Source: Streptomyces fumanus (GTDB taxonomy: Bacteria > Actinomycetota > Actinomycetes > Streptomycetales > Streptomycetaceae). From it: a stretch of DNA of 64,000 nt. Under the pieces are notes generated by a model. The model searched no databases and had not been told where the DNA came from. It worked only from the letters and a program-made list of their open reading frames with translations. The position numbers were made by a program, and so were the translations under genes. The stretch lies in the NCBI RefSeq assembly GCF_014655295.1, contig NZ_BNBI01000011.1, forward strand, positions 1 through 64,000. Reading direction: 5' to 3'. Each line of letters starts with the position of its first letter. The first letter of the stretch is position 1. This document shows, piece after piece, positions 54,810-63,271 of this stretch.

Positions 54810-55792
54810 GCGGTTCACGGCCGGACGGCGAGGGGCACCTCGCGGAGCAGCACCTGGGAGACCGACTCTCCGCCCTGGTGGACGGCGAGCTCGGTCATGA
54901 CGCGCGTGAGCGCGTACTGGCGCACGTGGCGACCTGTGCGAAGTGCAAGGCGGAGGTCGACGCCCAGCGCAGACTGAAGAACGTCTTCGCGGAGGCGGCC
55001 CCGCCCGCCCCCTCGGAGAGCCTGCTGGCCCGCCTCCAGGGACTCCCCGGGGGCGGCGACGGCGGCTCCCCGCTGGGCGGCGACGGGCCCCCCGGGCTGC
55101 CGGACCTGTCCGGACGGTTCGGCGGCTCCGGCGCGTTCGGGGTAAAGCGGGGCGACCGGTTCGCCTTCGACCACGTGCCCTCGCGGGCGCACCCGCCCGT
55201 GCTGCCGTCCGGCTCCCCGGCGCGCGGCTTCCGCATCCACGACGTCGGACGGCACGAGTCCGAGCGGTCGGCCTCGCGCGGGCTGCGGTTCGCCTTCGTC
55301 GCCGCCGGTGCGGTGTCGCTGGCGGCGATCGCCCTCGGCGGTGTCACCGCCGGCCCGCCGGACTCCACCGCGGAGGCCCGCGGCGGCTCCGGCACCGGCA
55401 GCAAGGTCGTCCCCGCCCGCACCCAGGGCACCGGACCGGCCACCGCGCCGGAGAGCCAGCGGCGCCGCTCGGCCGGCCCGCTGCTGGGGCAGGCCCAGGG
55501 CGGCCAGCAGTCCCTCGGCGAGGCCGCCGTGGCCCCGACCGAGGTCTCCGCGCCGCTGCTGCCGGGCGTGCCGTCGCCCGCCGCGGGCCGCGACGACCGG
55601 GCGGTACGCACCCTGACGGCGCCCGTCATGGCCGGTGCGGTCGCGATGTCCCCGCTGATACGTCCGCTGGAGGCTGTCCCGCCGATCGCCGTGACCTCGT
55701 CCTGGCTCACCGATCCCGACCTCAAGCCGCCGCGCCTGCTCGGGGCGCCCGTTTCCGACCCGTCCGCGGCACCGTCGCCGTCCGCCTCCTGA
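54806..55792 (+). CDS. rseA: Zinc-binding anti-sigma factor, RseA-like, membrane anchored
   Basis: A 328-residue partner of the sigma factor. The ZAS motif H40-x3-C44-x2-C47 (HVATCAKC) is complete, preceded by LSALVDGELGHDARERVLA. A cytoplasmic linker, then one helix (about 155-175, FAFVAAGAVSLAAIALGGV) and a long extracytoplasmic Ala/Gly/Pro-rich tail to 328. Mycobacterial RseA is about half this size. GTG overlaps the sigma stop (GTGA), giving matched synthesis. A redox- or protease-controlled release is expected from the family. Confidence 0.9.
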   Translation: MSGSRPDGEGHLAEQHLGDRLSALVDGELGHDARERVLAHVATCAKCKAEVDAQRRLKNVFAEAAPPAPSESLLARLQGLPGGGDGGSPLGGDGPPGLPDLSGRFGGSGAFGVKRGDRFAFDHVPSRAHPPVLPSGSPARGFRIHDVGRHESERSASRGLRFAFVAAGAVSLAAIALGGVTAGPPDSTAEARGGSGTGSKVVPARTQGTGPATAPESQRRRSAGPLLGQAQGGQQSLGEAAVAPTEVSAPLLPGVPSPAAGRDDRAVRTLTAPVMAGAVAMSPLIRPLEAVPPIAVTSSWLTDPDLKPPRLLGAPVSDPSAAPSPSAS

Positions 55793-55876
55793 GCAGGCGC
55801 TGCGCCGCGGCGGCCGGACCTGGTTGAATCGGGCGCGCAGTCGACGAGCCGTGCCGCGGCCAGGTCTGGGGAGAAC

Positions 55877-57541
55877 ATGAACGAGGAGAAGCCCCCGAAG
55901 GCGAAGTGGTGGAGCCGTCCCCGCCCGGACGGCACCGATCCCGACGGCGACTTCCCCCTGGCCCGGCCCCGCCCACCCGAGACGGACCCGGACTTTCCCC
56001 TGGCGGGTCCGGCGGGGGTGCCGCCCGGCGGGGAGGTTCCGTCCGTCGCCGCCGAGGAGGCGCGGAGCGAGGCACCGTCCGGCGCCGAGGGCGTCCGGGA
56101 CGAGGGTGCGGGCGAGGGCGAGCGGGTCCGGCCGCTGCACGATCCCGACCCCTACAGCACCCCGCCGTACGGCGAACCGGGCCCCTGGGCCCCGGCCCCG
56201 CCCGTCCAGCACCCGACCGTGCCACCGCCCGCGACCGGCGCGCTCCCGGCCCAGGGGACCGGGACACCGCTGCCCGCCGAAGTGCCCCCCGCCCCGGTCT
56301 CCGCCCCGGCCCCTGCCCCCGGCACGCCCCCGGCCGCCGACCCCTGGCGGCGGTACGACCCCTGGGCCGTGGCCGCCGCCGGACCGACGGGACCGGCGGG
56401 GCACGGCGGCACGGTGGCGCCGCGCGGGCGGGGCCGGACGAGGCGGACGCTCGCCGGGTTCGCCGTGCTGCTCGCGCTGGTCTCCGGGACCGTCGGCGGC
56501 CTCGTCGGCGCCTACCTGGAGCGCAACGGCGGGTTGGGCACCGTGGAGCTGCCGCAGGCCGGGAAGGAGCCCGCCGGGCGGGACCCGGACAGCGTCGCCG
56601 GGATCGCCGCCAAGGCCCTGCCCGGCGTCGTCACCCTGCATGTCAGCGGCGCCGAGGAAGCGGGCACCGGCACCGGCTTCGTCCTCGACACCCGGGGCCA
56701 CATCCTCACCAACAACCACGTCGTGGCGCCCGCCGGGACCGGCGGCGAGATATCGGTGACCTTCCACAGCGGGGACACCGCCGAGGCCACCGTCGTCGGC
56801 CGCGACAGCGGGTACGACCTCGCCGTCGTCAAGGTGACCGGCGTACGCGGCCTCACCCCGGTGCCGCTGGGCAACTCCGACAACGTGCAGGTGGGCGACC
56901 CGGTCGTCGCCATCGGCGCCCCCTTCGACCTGGCGGACACGGTCACCTCGGGGATCATCAGCGCCAAGGAACGGCCCATCACGGCGGGCGGCGAGAAGGC
57001 CGACGGCAGCGACGTGTCCTACGTCGACGCCCTGCAGACCGACGCGCCCATCAACCCCGGCAACTCCGGCGGTCCCCTGCTCGACTCCCGCGGCCGGGTC
57101 ATCGGCATCAACTCCGCGATCCGCTCCGCCGACAGCGGCGCCGACCCGGAGGGCGGCCAGGCCGGTTCCATAGGGCTCGGCTTCGCCATCCCCGTCAACC
57201 AGGGCAAGCGCGTCGCCGAGGAGCTGATCAACACCGGTCACGCCACCCACCCCGTCATCGGCGTCACCCTCGACATGAGCTACACCGGCGACGGCGCCCG
57301 GGTCGGCGCCCGGGGCGGCGACGGCGGACCCCCGGTCACCGAGGGCGGCCCCGGCGACCGGGCCGGCCTGCGCGCGGGCGACGTGATCACCGCGGTCGAC
57401 GGCCGCCGCGTGCACAACGGGGAGGAACTGATCGTCAGGACCCGCGCCCACCGCCCCGGCGACCGCCTGGAGCTGACCCTGGAGCGGGACGGCGAGGTGA
57501 GGAAGGTCTCCCTGGTGCTCGGCTCCTCGGACGGCGACTGA
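55877..57541 (+). CDS. htrA: HtrA-like membrane serine protease (trypsin-PDZ)
   Basis: A 554-residue envelope protease/chaperone. A Pro-rich cytoplasmic part (about 1-185), one helix (about 190-212), then an S1C trypsin domain with triad H281 (TNNHVV), D314 (GYDLAVVKV) and S397 (NPGNSGGPL), and one PDZ domain (about 450-545, GDRAGLRAGDVITAVDGRRV). It degrades or refolds damaged exported proteins and may cut the anti-sigma factor. It follows rseA by 84 bases, so probably co-transcribed. Confidence 0.94.
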   Translation: MNEEKPPKAKWWSRPRPDGTDPDGDFPLARPRPPETDPDFPLAGPAGVPPGGEVPSVAAEEARSEAPSGAEGVRDEGAGEGERVRPLHDPDPYSTPPYGEPGPWAPAPPVQHPTVPPPATGALPAQGTGTPLPAEVPPAPVSAPAPAPGTPPAADPWRRYDPWAVAAAGPTGPAGHGGTVAPRGRGRTRRTLAGFAVLLALVSGTVGGLVGAYLERNGGLGTVELPQAGKEPAGRDPDSVAGIAAKALPGVVTLHVSGAEEAGTGTGFVLDTRGHILTNNHVVAPAGTGGEISVTFHSGDTAEATVVGRDSGYDLAVVKVTGVRGLTPVPLGNSDNVQVGDPVVAIGAPFDLADTVTSGIISAKERPITAGGEKADGSDVSYVDALQTDAPINPGNSGGPLLDSRGRVIGINSAIRSADSGADPEGGQAGSIGLGFAIPVNQGKRVAEELINTGHATHPVIGVTLDMSYTGDGARVGARGGDGGPPVTEGGPGDRAGLRAGDVITAVDGRRVHNGEELIVRTRAHRPGDRLELTLERDGEVRKVSLVLGSSDGD

Positions 57542-57688
57542 CCGCCTCCGCAAGCAACGCGAGCGACCGGAAAGGCAAACAATCCGGAAAGCGGCCGTAT
57601 ACACGCACTCGGGCGGGACGCGACTGTACCGGTCGGACAGGCCGGGCGGGTACCGTGGAGGCGGCCCGGACATCCCAAGGAGCTTCAG

Positions 57689-58123
57689 GTGTTCAATGAC
57701 ATAGGACCGCTAGAGCTGGTGACGCTGATCGTCCTCGCCGTGCTCGTCTTCGGTCCGGACAAGCTCCCCAAGGTCATCCAGGACGTGACGCGGACCATCC
57801 GCAAGATCCGTCAGTTCTCGGAGAGCGCCAAGCAGGACATCCGGCAGGAGCTGGGCCCGGAGTTCAAGGACTTCGAGTTCGAGGACCTCAACCCCAGGAC
57901 GTTCATCCGCAAGCAGTTGGACAACGACGACCTGGGGCTCAAGGAGATCCGCAACGGCTTCGACCTGAAGAAGGAGATGGCCGAGGTCGCCGACGCCGTC
58001 CAGGGCCGTGACTCCGACGGCTCCGCCGCCTCCGCGTCCTCCGGTGGCCGGGTCGACATGGTGAAGAAGCCGGAGAGCCCCGCCCGCGACGAGCGCCCGC
58101 CCTTCGACGCGGACGCCACCTGA
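57689..58123 (+). CDS. tatB: Sec-independent translocase subunit TatB
   Basis: A 144-residue protein: N-terminal helix FNDIGPLELVTLIVLAVLVFGPDKLPKVIQD with the FGP hinge, then an amphipathic helix and a charged, disordered tail. It binds TatC and receives twin-arginine substrates; one such substrate is predicted in this window (26954). TatA would lack the longer tail. GTG start with AAGGAG upstream. The 147-base gap after htrA may hold its own promoter (TACCGT near 57650). Confidence 0.93.
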   Translation: MFNDIGPLELVTLIVLAVLVFGPDKLPKVIQDVTRTIRKIRQFSESAKQDIRQELGPEFKDFEFEDLNPRTFIRKQLDNDDLGLKEIRNGFDLKKEMAEVADAVQGRDSDGSAASASSGGRVDMVKKPESPARDERPPFDADAT

Positions 58124-58338
58124 CCTCACCCCCGCCCCGGCTGGTGTGACGTGCGTCACGCCCAGGTCGGGGCGTACACGGCCGGAACACGCCGCCCGCG
58201 CGACCCACGCGCCGGGCGGCTTCCCGGTTGCCCGCGCCGGGATGGCTATGCTGCCGAGTTGTTGTGCGGACCGGACGAGTCGCCCGAAGGGGGGCGGGCC
58301 GTGCCAGGTCCGACGAGAGCGAGGAGGCGTCCGGGTAC

Positions 58339-59010
58339 ATGGAGACGACGAGTCGGGCAGTCGCGCAGACGCCGGCCGGGGAGGGCGGAGAACAGTCCCC
58401 CTCCGCCCGGCGCACGGTCGACGGCTACCTGCGTGCGCCCTTCCCCTGGTACGGACTCGACGAGGCGTTCACCGGACCGCGCTGGCTGATGCAGGTCGGC
58501 ACGGCGGCCGACGGGGTCGTGGAGCACGGGTCGATCGGACACGGCGACGAGCCGTCGGTGCGCAACGAGCACACGGCCGGCGGTGAGCAGGACGCCAAGG
58601 AGAGGTTCGCGGTCGTCGTGACGGTCGCCGCCCACCCCGTACGGCGCAGCCCGGACGGCACGGGCCTGCTGGAGGCCACGTCGGTGTCGTCGGCGGCCTG
58701 GCTCGCCGGGGTCGGGCTGCTGTCGTTCACCTGGCCGGGGCAGATGGACCACTCGCTGCGGGACGACTGGCTGGAGCAGCAGACGGAGACCGCGTGGGTC
58801 CTCGCCGACGACCTCGACGGGCCGGACTGGACGGCGCTGTCGCTGCCCGTGGACGGGGTGCCGACGCCGTTCCACTACCGGGAGTCGGAGTTCGGCTGGG
58901 TGCTCGCCGGGTCCACGGAGCAGGGGGTGCACCTCGGGGCGTACGGACGGGGCATGAGTGCGTACGGGCTGGCGTTCGCGGTGGTGAAGGACATCGGGGC
59001 GTACGCGTGA
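58339..59010 (+). CDS. Conserved hypothetical protein, unknown
   Basis: A 223-residue soluble protein with no signal peptide or helix. Tryptophan-rich core motifs: LRAPFPWYGLDEAFTGPRWLMQVG, LSFTWPGQMDHSLRDDWLEQQTETAWVLADD, and YGRGMSAYGLAFAVVKDI. No catalytic motif was recognised. ATG 58339 has GAGGAGG about ten bases upstream. Separate from tatB by 215 bases, with TATGCT (58247-58252) as a possible -10. Ends before a hairpin and a dispersed repeat. Confidence 0.75.
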   Translation: METTSRAVAQTPAGEGGEQSPSARRTVDGYLRAPFPWYGLDEAFTGPRWLMQVGTAADGVVEHGSIGHGDEPSVRNEHTAGGEQDAKERFAVVVTVAAHPVRRSPDGTGLLEATSVSSAAWLAGVGLLSFTWPGQMDHSLRDDWLEQQTETAWVLADDLDGPDWTALSLPVDGVPTPFHYRESEFGWVLAGSTEQGVHLGAYGRGMSAYGLAFAVVKDIGAYA

Positions 59011-59015
59011 CATCG

Positions 59016-59043
59016 GGGGCGCCGGGTGATGCGTCGGCGCCCC
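59016..59043. terminator. Hairpin after the unknown gene
   Basis: GGGGCGCC (59016-59023) and GGCGCCCC (59036-59043), 12-base loop, between convergent genes. Confidence 0.6.
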
Positions 59044-59055
59044 TACGCGCGGGTG

Positions 59056-59097
59056 CGTCGTGGCTGGTCGCGCAGTTCCCCGCGCCCCTTACGGGGC
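59056..59097. repeat. Dispersed Streptomyces intergenic repeat
   Basis: The element contains GCGCAGTTCCCCGCGCCCC preceded by CGTCGTGGCTGGTC and followed by TTACGGGGC. I recognise this motif as one found many times in intergenic DNA of Streptomyces genomes. Its end can fold (GCCCC/GGGGC). Only one copy was noticed in the window. Confidence 0.65.
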
Positions 59098-59103
59098 CCG
59101 GTC

Positions 59104-60237
59104 CTAGAACTTGTTCCGCGGGGTGATGCCCAGCGACAGGCCCGACAGGCCGCGCTGGCGTCCGCCGAGCTTGCCGGCGATCGCGCGCAGCGCCGCGCCC
59201 GCCGGGGAGTCCGGGTCGGACAGGACGACCGGCTTGCCCTCGTCGCCGCCCTCGCGCAGGCGCACGTCGATCGGGATGGAGCCGAGCACCGGGACCGAGG
59301 CGCCGGTGGTGCGGGTCAGGCCGTCGGCGACCGTCTGGCCGCCGCCGGTGCCGAAGACGTCGACCATCTCGCCGCAGTGCGGGCACGGCAGCCCCGACAT
59401 GTTCTCCACCACGCCGACGATCTTCTGGTGGGTCTGCACGGCGATCGCCCCGGCCCGCTCGGCCACCTCGGCCGCCGCCTGCTGAGGCGTCGTCACCACC
59501 AGGATCTCGGCGTTGGGCACCAACTGGGCCACCGAGATGGCGATGTCGCCGGTGCCGGGCGGCAGGTCGAGCAGCAGGACGTCGAGGTCGCCCCAGTACA
59601 CGTCGGCCAGGAACTGCTGGAGCGCGCGGTGCAGCATCGGGCCGCGCCACACCACCGGGGCGTTGCCCGGCGTGAACATGCCGATGGAGATGACCTTCAC
59701 CCCGTTGGCCGAGGGCGGCATGATCATGTTCTCGACCTGGGTGGGCCGCCCGTCGGCGCCCAGCATCCGGGGCACGCTGTGGCCGTAGATGTCCGCGTCG
59801 ACCACGCCGACCTTGAGGCCGTCGGCCGCCATCGCCGCCGCCAGGTTCACGGTGACGGAGGACTTGCCGACGCCGCCCTTGCCGGAGGCGACCGCGTAGA
59901 CCCGGGTCAGGCTGCCGGGCTTGGCGAAGGGCACCTCGCGCTCGGTCTGCCCGCCGCGCAGCGCCGCGGCCAGCTCCTTGCGCTGCTCGTCGCTCATCAC
60001 GTCCAGCGTGACGTCGACGCGGGTGACGCCCTCGACCCGCGAGACGGCCTCGGTCACCCGCTGGGTGATGGTGTCCCGCATCGGGCAGCCGGAGACCGTC
60101 AGGTACACGGTGACCGCGACCGCCCCGTCCGCGCCGATCTCCACCGATTTGACCATGCCGAGTTCGGTGATGGGCCGGTTGATCTCGGGGTCGTTCACCG
60201 TCGCCAGTGCTTCGCGCACCGCGTCTTCCGTAGCCAT
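59104..60237 (-). CDS. mrp: Mrp/ApbC-type iron-sulfur cluster carrier ATPase
   Basis: A 377-residue P-loop protein for Fe-S cluster delivery in the cytoplasm. An N-terminal MIP18/DUF59 domain (about 1-90, with CPMRDT) is followed by the ParA-like ATPase: GKGGVGKS (119-126), DADIYGHSVPRMLG, DVLLLDLPPGTGD. The C-terminal cluster-binding pair is C-x2-C in MSGLPCPHCGEMVDVFG. Start ATG 60237 has a TACCAT element seven bases away and no ribosome site. Convergent with the unknown gene at 58339. Confidence 0.94.
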   Translation of the reverse strand: MATEDAVREALATVNDPEINRPITELGMVKSVEIGADGAVAVTVYLTVSGCPMRDTITQRVTEAVSRVEGVTRVDVTLDVMSDEQRKELAAALRGGQTEREVPFAKPGSLTRVYAVASGKGGVGKSSVTVNLAAAMAADGLKVGVVDADIYGHSVPRMLGADGRPTQVENMIMPPSANGVKVISIGMFTPGNAPVVWRGPMLHRALQQFLADVYWGDLDVLLLDLPPGTGDIAISVAQLVPNAEILVVTTPQQAAAEVAERAGAIAVQTHQKIVGVVENMSGLPCPHCGEMVDVFGTGGGQTVADGLTRTTGASVPVLGSIPIDVRLREGGDEGKPVVLSDPDSPAGAALRAIAGKLGGRQRGLSGLSLGITPRNKF

Positions 60238-60250
60238 AAGGACGATGGTA
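60238..60250 (-). promoter_or_regulatory. Leaderless-type -10 of mrp
   Basis: On the minus strand TACCAT (60250-60245), seven bases, then ATG 60237. Confidence 0.45.
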
Positions 60251-60280
60251 CGGCGCCCGGTGCGGGCCCCGGTAAGCCCG

Positions 60281-60892
60281 TCAGCGGTCGTCTGCGTCAC
60301 GTCCCCGCGGCCGTTGCGCCGGGTCTGCCGGGAATGCCCCGCTCTCCGGGCGGTGGTCGTCCCGCAGCGCCTCCAGCTCCTTGACCAGGTCCTGCAGCTC
60401 CGAGCGGATCCAGTCCCGGGTGGCCACCTCGCCGAGCCCGGCGCGCAGCGCGGCGACCTCGCGGGTCAGGTACTCGGTGTCCGCGATCGACCGCTCGTTC
60501 TGCGCGCGGTCCTGCTCCAGGTTGACCCGGTCCCGGTCGTCCTGCCGGTTCTGCGCGAGCAGGATCAGCGGGGCGGCGTAACTGGCCTGGAGCGACAGCA
60601 TCAGCGTCAGGAAGATGAACGGGTACTCGTCGAACCGCAGCTCGGCCGGGGCGGCGATGTTCCACACCACCCACACGATGATGACCACCGTCATCCAGAC
60701 GATGAACCGCCCGGTGCCCAGGAACCGGGCGATCCGCTCGGACAGCCGTCCGAACGCCTCCGGGTCCCACTCGGGCAGCAGCCTGCGGCGCGGCGGCCGG
60801 GGCTGGTCCAGGCGGGGGCCGCGGTGCCGGGAGGCGGCCGTCGCCCCCGACACCGCGCGCTCCCGCGCGGTCGTCTCGCGCTCAGGCACCAT
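60281..60892 (-). CDS. DUF1003 membrane protein
   Basis: A 203-residue protein with a basic, Pro/Arg-rich start, two membrane helices (about 75-98 and 105-125: FIVWMTVVIIVWVVWNIA and FIFLTLMLSLQASYAAPLILL), the DUF1003 signature NRQDDRDRVNLEQDRAQNERS, and a helical cytoplasmic end. Function unknown. It overlaps the upstream MgtE-like gene by 11 bases and is probably translated with it. Confidence 0.87.
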   Translation of the reverse strand: MVPERETTARERAVSGATAASRHRGPRLDQPRPPRRRLLPEWDPEAFGRLSERIARFLGTGRFIVWMTVVIIVWVVWNIAAPAELRFDEYPFIFLTLMLSLQASYAAPLILLAQNRQDDRDRVNLEQDRAQNERSIADTEYLTREVAALRAGLGEVATRDWIRSELQDLVKELEALRDDHRPESGAFPADPAQRPRGRDADDR

Positions 60893-62255
60893 CGGCTCGC
60901 ACCTCCCCGTCCGTCCCGTCGTCCGCACGCTCGTCCGTGCCCTCGTCCGCCGTCCCGTCCCTCCTGTCGTCCGCCGTCCCGTCCGTCCCGTCGTCCGTCC
61001 CGTCCAGGTCGTACTCGGTCTCCCGCCAGTCGTCGGGCAGCATGTGGTCCAGTACGTCGTCCACGGTGACCGCGCCCAGCAGCGACCCGGACTCGTCGAC
61101 CACGGGCGCCGCGACCATGTCGTACGTGGCGAAGAACCCGGCGACCACCGGCAGCGCCGCGTCCGGCGCGAGCGGCTGGAGATCGTCGTCGATGATCGAG
61201 CCGACCAGGGTGTACGGGGGGTCGCGCAGCAGCCGCTGGAAGTGGACGGTGCCCAGGTACTTGCCGGTCGGTGTCTCGTCGGGCGGCCGGCAGACGTAGA
61301 TCTGGGCGGCGTGCGCCGGGGAGAGGTCCGGGTTGCGGATGCGGGCGAGGGCGTCGGCGACGGTGGCGTCAGGGCGCAGCACGATCGGCTCGGTCGTCAT
61401 CAGTCCGCCGGCCGTGTGCTCCTCGTACGCCATCAGCCGCCGCATGTCGGCCGCGTCGGCCGGCTTCATCAGGCTGAGCAGCCGCTCCTTGTCCTGCTCC
61501 GGCAGTTCGCCGAGGAGGTCGGCGGCGTCGTCGGGGTCCATCGCCTCCAGGACGTCGGCGGCCCGCTCCTCCGCCAGCTTGCCGAGGATCTCGATCTGGT
61601 CGTCCTCCGGCAGCTCCTCCAGGACGTCGGCCAGCCGGTCGTCGTCGAGGGCGGCGGCGACCTCGGCGCGCCGCTTGGCGGACAGGTGGTGCAGCACGTT
61701 GGCGAGGTCGGCGGGGCGCAACTGCTCGAAGGTGGCCAGCAGGTTCTCGGCGCCCTGCCCGTGCTCCTCCAGCGAGAACCCGGTGACCGCCGACCACTCC
61801 ACGGTCAGCGTCTCGCCCTTGCTGCGCCGGAAGGCGCCGCCGCGGCCCTTGCGGACGAAGACCCGGTCGATCTCCCAGTCCCGGCGGGCCGGCAACTGCT
61901 GCACCGACAGGTCGAGGACGGTGACCTCCTCGCCGGTCTCGGTGAGCGTCACCCGGCGGTCCAGCAGTTCGCCGAAGACCAGCCGCTCGGTGGGCCGCTG
62001 CTCGAAGCGCCGCACGTTGAGCACGCCGGTGGTGAGGACCTGCCCGGACTGGATGCCGGTGACCCGGGTCATGGGCAGGAAGATCCGCCGCCGGGTGGCG
62101 ACTTCGGCGACCAGGCCCAGCAGCCGCGGGGGGCGGCGTCCGACGCGGAGCATGACGACCAGGTCGCGCACCCGTGCCACCTGGTCGCCGTTGGGGTCGA
62201 AGACGGCGACACCGGCGAGGTGCGAGACGAAGATCCGGGGGGCGCCCGCTGCCAT
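60882..62255 (-). CDS. MgtE N-domain/CBS protein without channel domain
   Basis: A 457-residue soluble protein. N-terminal PRC-barrel-like part (about 1-150: IFVSHLAGVAVFDPNGDQVARVRDL), MgtE superhelical N domain (about 170-280: LANVLHHLSAKRRAEVAAALDDDRLADVLEELPEDDQIEIL, DPDDAADLLGELPEQ), then two CBS motifs (about 285-410). The five-helix MgtE transmembrane domain is absent; instead it ends in a Asp/Gly/Thr-rich tail. So it resembles the Mg2+-sensing half of MgtE, and Rv1232c in position. A true corA gene lies 1.5 kb away. AAGGAG precedes ATG 62255. Confidence 0.87.
   Translation of the reverse strand: MAAGAPRIFVSHLAGVAVFDPNGDQVARVRDLVVMLRVGRRPPRLLGLVAEVATRRRIFLPMTRVTGIQSGQVLTTGVLNVRRFEQRPTERLVFGELLDRRVTLTETGEEVTVLDLSVQQLPARRDWEIDRVFVRKGRGGAFRRSKGETLTVEWSAVTGFSLEEHGQGAENLLATFEQLRPADLANVLHHLSAKRRAEVAAALDDDRLADVLEELPEDDQIEILGKLAEERAADVLEAMDPDDAADLLGELPEQDKERLLSLMKPADAADMRRLMAYEEHTAGGLMTTEPIVLRPDATVADALARIRNPDLSPAHAAQIYVCRPPDETPTGKYLGTVHFQRLLRDPPYTLVGSIIDDDLQPLAPDAALPVVAGFFATYDMVAAPVVDESGSLLGAVTVDDVLDHMLPDDWRETEYDLDGTDDGTDGTADDRRDGTADEGTDERADDGTDGEVRADGA
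60901..61010 (-). repeat. Repetitive coding tail of the MgtE-like gene
   Basis: Runs of CCGTC/GTCCGTCCCGTC-like units encode DGTDDGTDGT and DGTADEGTDERADDGTDG, an acidic low-complexity end likely to vary between strains. Confidence 0.7.
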
Positions 62256-62478
62256 GGCCGCGGCTCCTTTTCTCTGACCGTTCACGCGTGATGCGTTATG
62301 GCTGGTGCGTGTGGTGTCTCTTTACCGAATTGCCCGCTCGGACGGCCTTCAGGCTAGCCCGTCCGGTACGGGTCCGCCCCGGCGGCCGGTGCGGACGGAC
62401 CCGCTCCGACCGCTCCGCACGGCCCCGGTACGCTGCCGTACGCCGCATCGGACTCCCGTCAGAAAGGCAGCCCCACCT

Positions 62479-63225
62479 GTGACTGCGACTTCCCGGCGCC
62501 GAACCCCCCGGGCCGCTCTGGCGGGCGTGGCGTGCGTGCTGGCCGTGACGGGAGCGGGCCTGACGGGATGCGGCGGCGGCGAGGACCCGGACGCGGGCAC
62601 CAACGGGGTCGGCAAGCTGTCCGCCGAGCGGATCCAGGCGAAGACGCGGGCCGCCGCCGACGCCGCCGACGCGGTCCGGCTGCACGGCACGGTGTCGACC
62701 CGCGGCAGCACGTACACGCTCGACATGCGGCTGAAGTCCGACGGCGGCACCGGGTCGGTCACCTCCAAGGGGGCGACGTTCCGGCTGCTGCGGATCGGCG
62801 AGCAGCTCTTCCTCAAGGCCGACGCCGGCTTCTGGAGCCATGACGGCGGGGACGCGGACGCCGCCGCGGCGGAGAAGCTGGCCGGCAAGTACGTGAAGGT
62901 GCCGCAGGGCGACCCCTCGTACCAGAAGTTCAGCGGGTTCACGGACAAGGACGTCCTCCTCGACGGGCTGCTGACGCTGCACGGCACGGTGGAGACGGAC
63001 GGGCGGCACGAGCAGGCGGGCGTGCGCACCGTCCGGATCAGCGGCGGCCAGGGCTCGGGCGGCTCGCTGGACGTCTCCCTGGAGGGCACGCCGTACCCGC
63101 TGCGCCTGGTTCGCGCGGGCAGCGCGGGCACGCTGCGCTTCTCCGAGTGGAACAAGGACTTCCCCCTGGCGGAACCGCCCCAGGACGAGACCCTGGACTA
63201 CGGCCGGGAGTTGCCGACGTCCTAG
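62479..63225 (+). CDS. LppX/LprAFG-type lipoprotein
   Basis: A 248-residue exported lipoprotein, lipobox LTGC (Cys31), after TPRAALAGVACVLAVTGAG. The mature part has the antiparallel features of the LppX/LprG fold: DAVRLHGTVSTRGSTYTLDMRLKSDG, FRLLRIGEQLFLKADAGFW, and a C-terminal PYPLRLVRAG...LRFSEWNKDFPL strand pair. In mycobacteria this fold carries lipids; here the ligand is unknown. GTG start after GAAAGG. Stop codon lies in a triple 9-bp repeat. Confidence 0.85.
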   Translation: MTATSRRRTPRAALAGVACVLAVTGAGLTGCGGGEDPDAGTNGVGKLSAERIQAKTRAAADAADAVRLHGTVSTRGSTYTLDMRLKSDGGTGSVTSKGATFRLLRIGEQLFLKADAGFWSHDGGDADAAAAEKLAGKYVKVPQGDPSYQKFSGFTDKDVLLDGLLTLHGTVETDGRHEQAGVRTVRISGGQGSGGSLDVSLEGTPYPLRLVRAGSAGTLRFSEWNKDFPLAEPPQDETLDYGRELPTS

Positions 63226-63245
63226 GCGTCCTGGGCGTCCTAGGC
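63219..63245. repeat. Three 9-bp repeats at the lipoprotein stop
   Basis: GTCCTAGGC, GTCCTGGGC, GTCCTAGGC in tandem; the first contains the TAG stop (63223-63225). Confidence 0.8.
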
Positions 63246-63271
63246 CCCCGGCCGGCCGGGCAAGGCGTCGG

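Noticed and set aside
54815..57673. A 952-codon minus-strand frame across rseA-htrA
   Set aside because: Shadow of two well-supported genes; no motif and no ribosome site.
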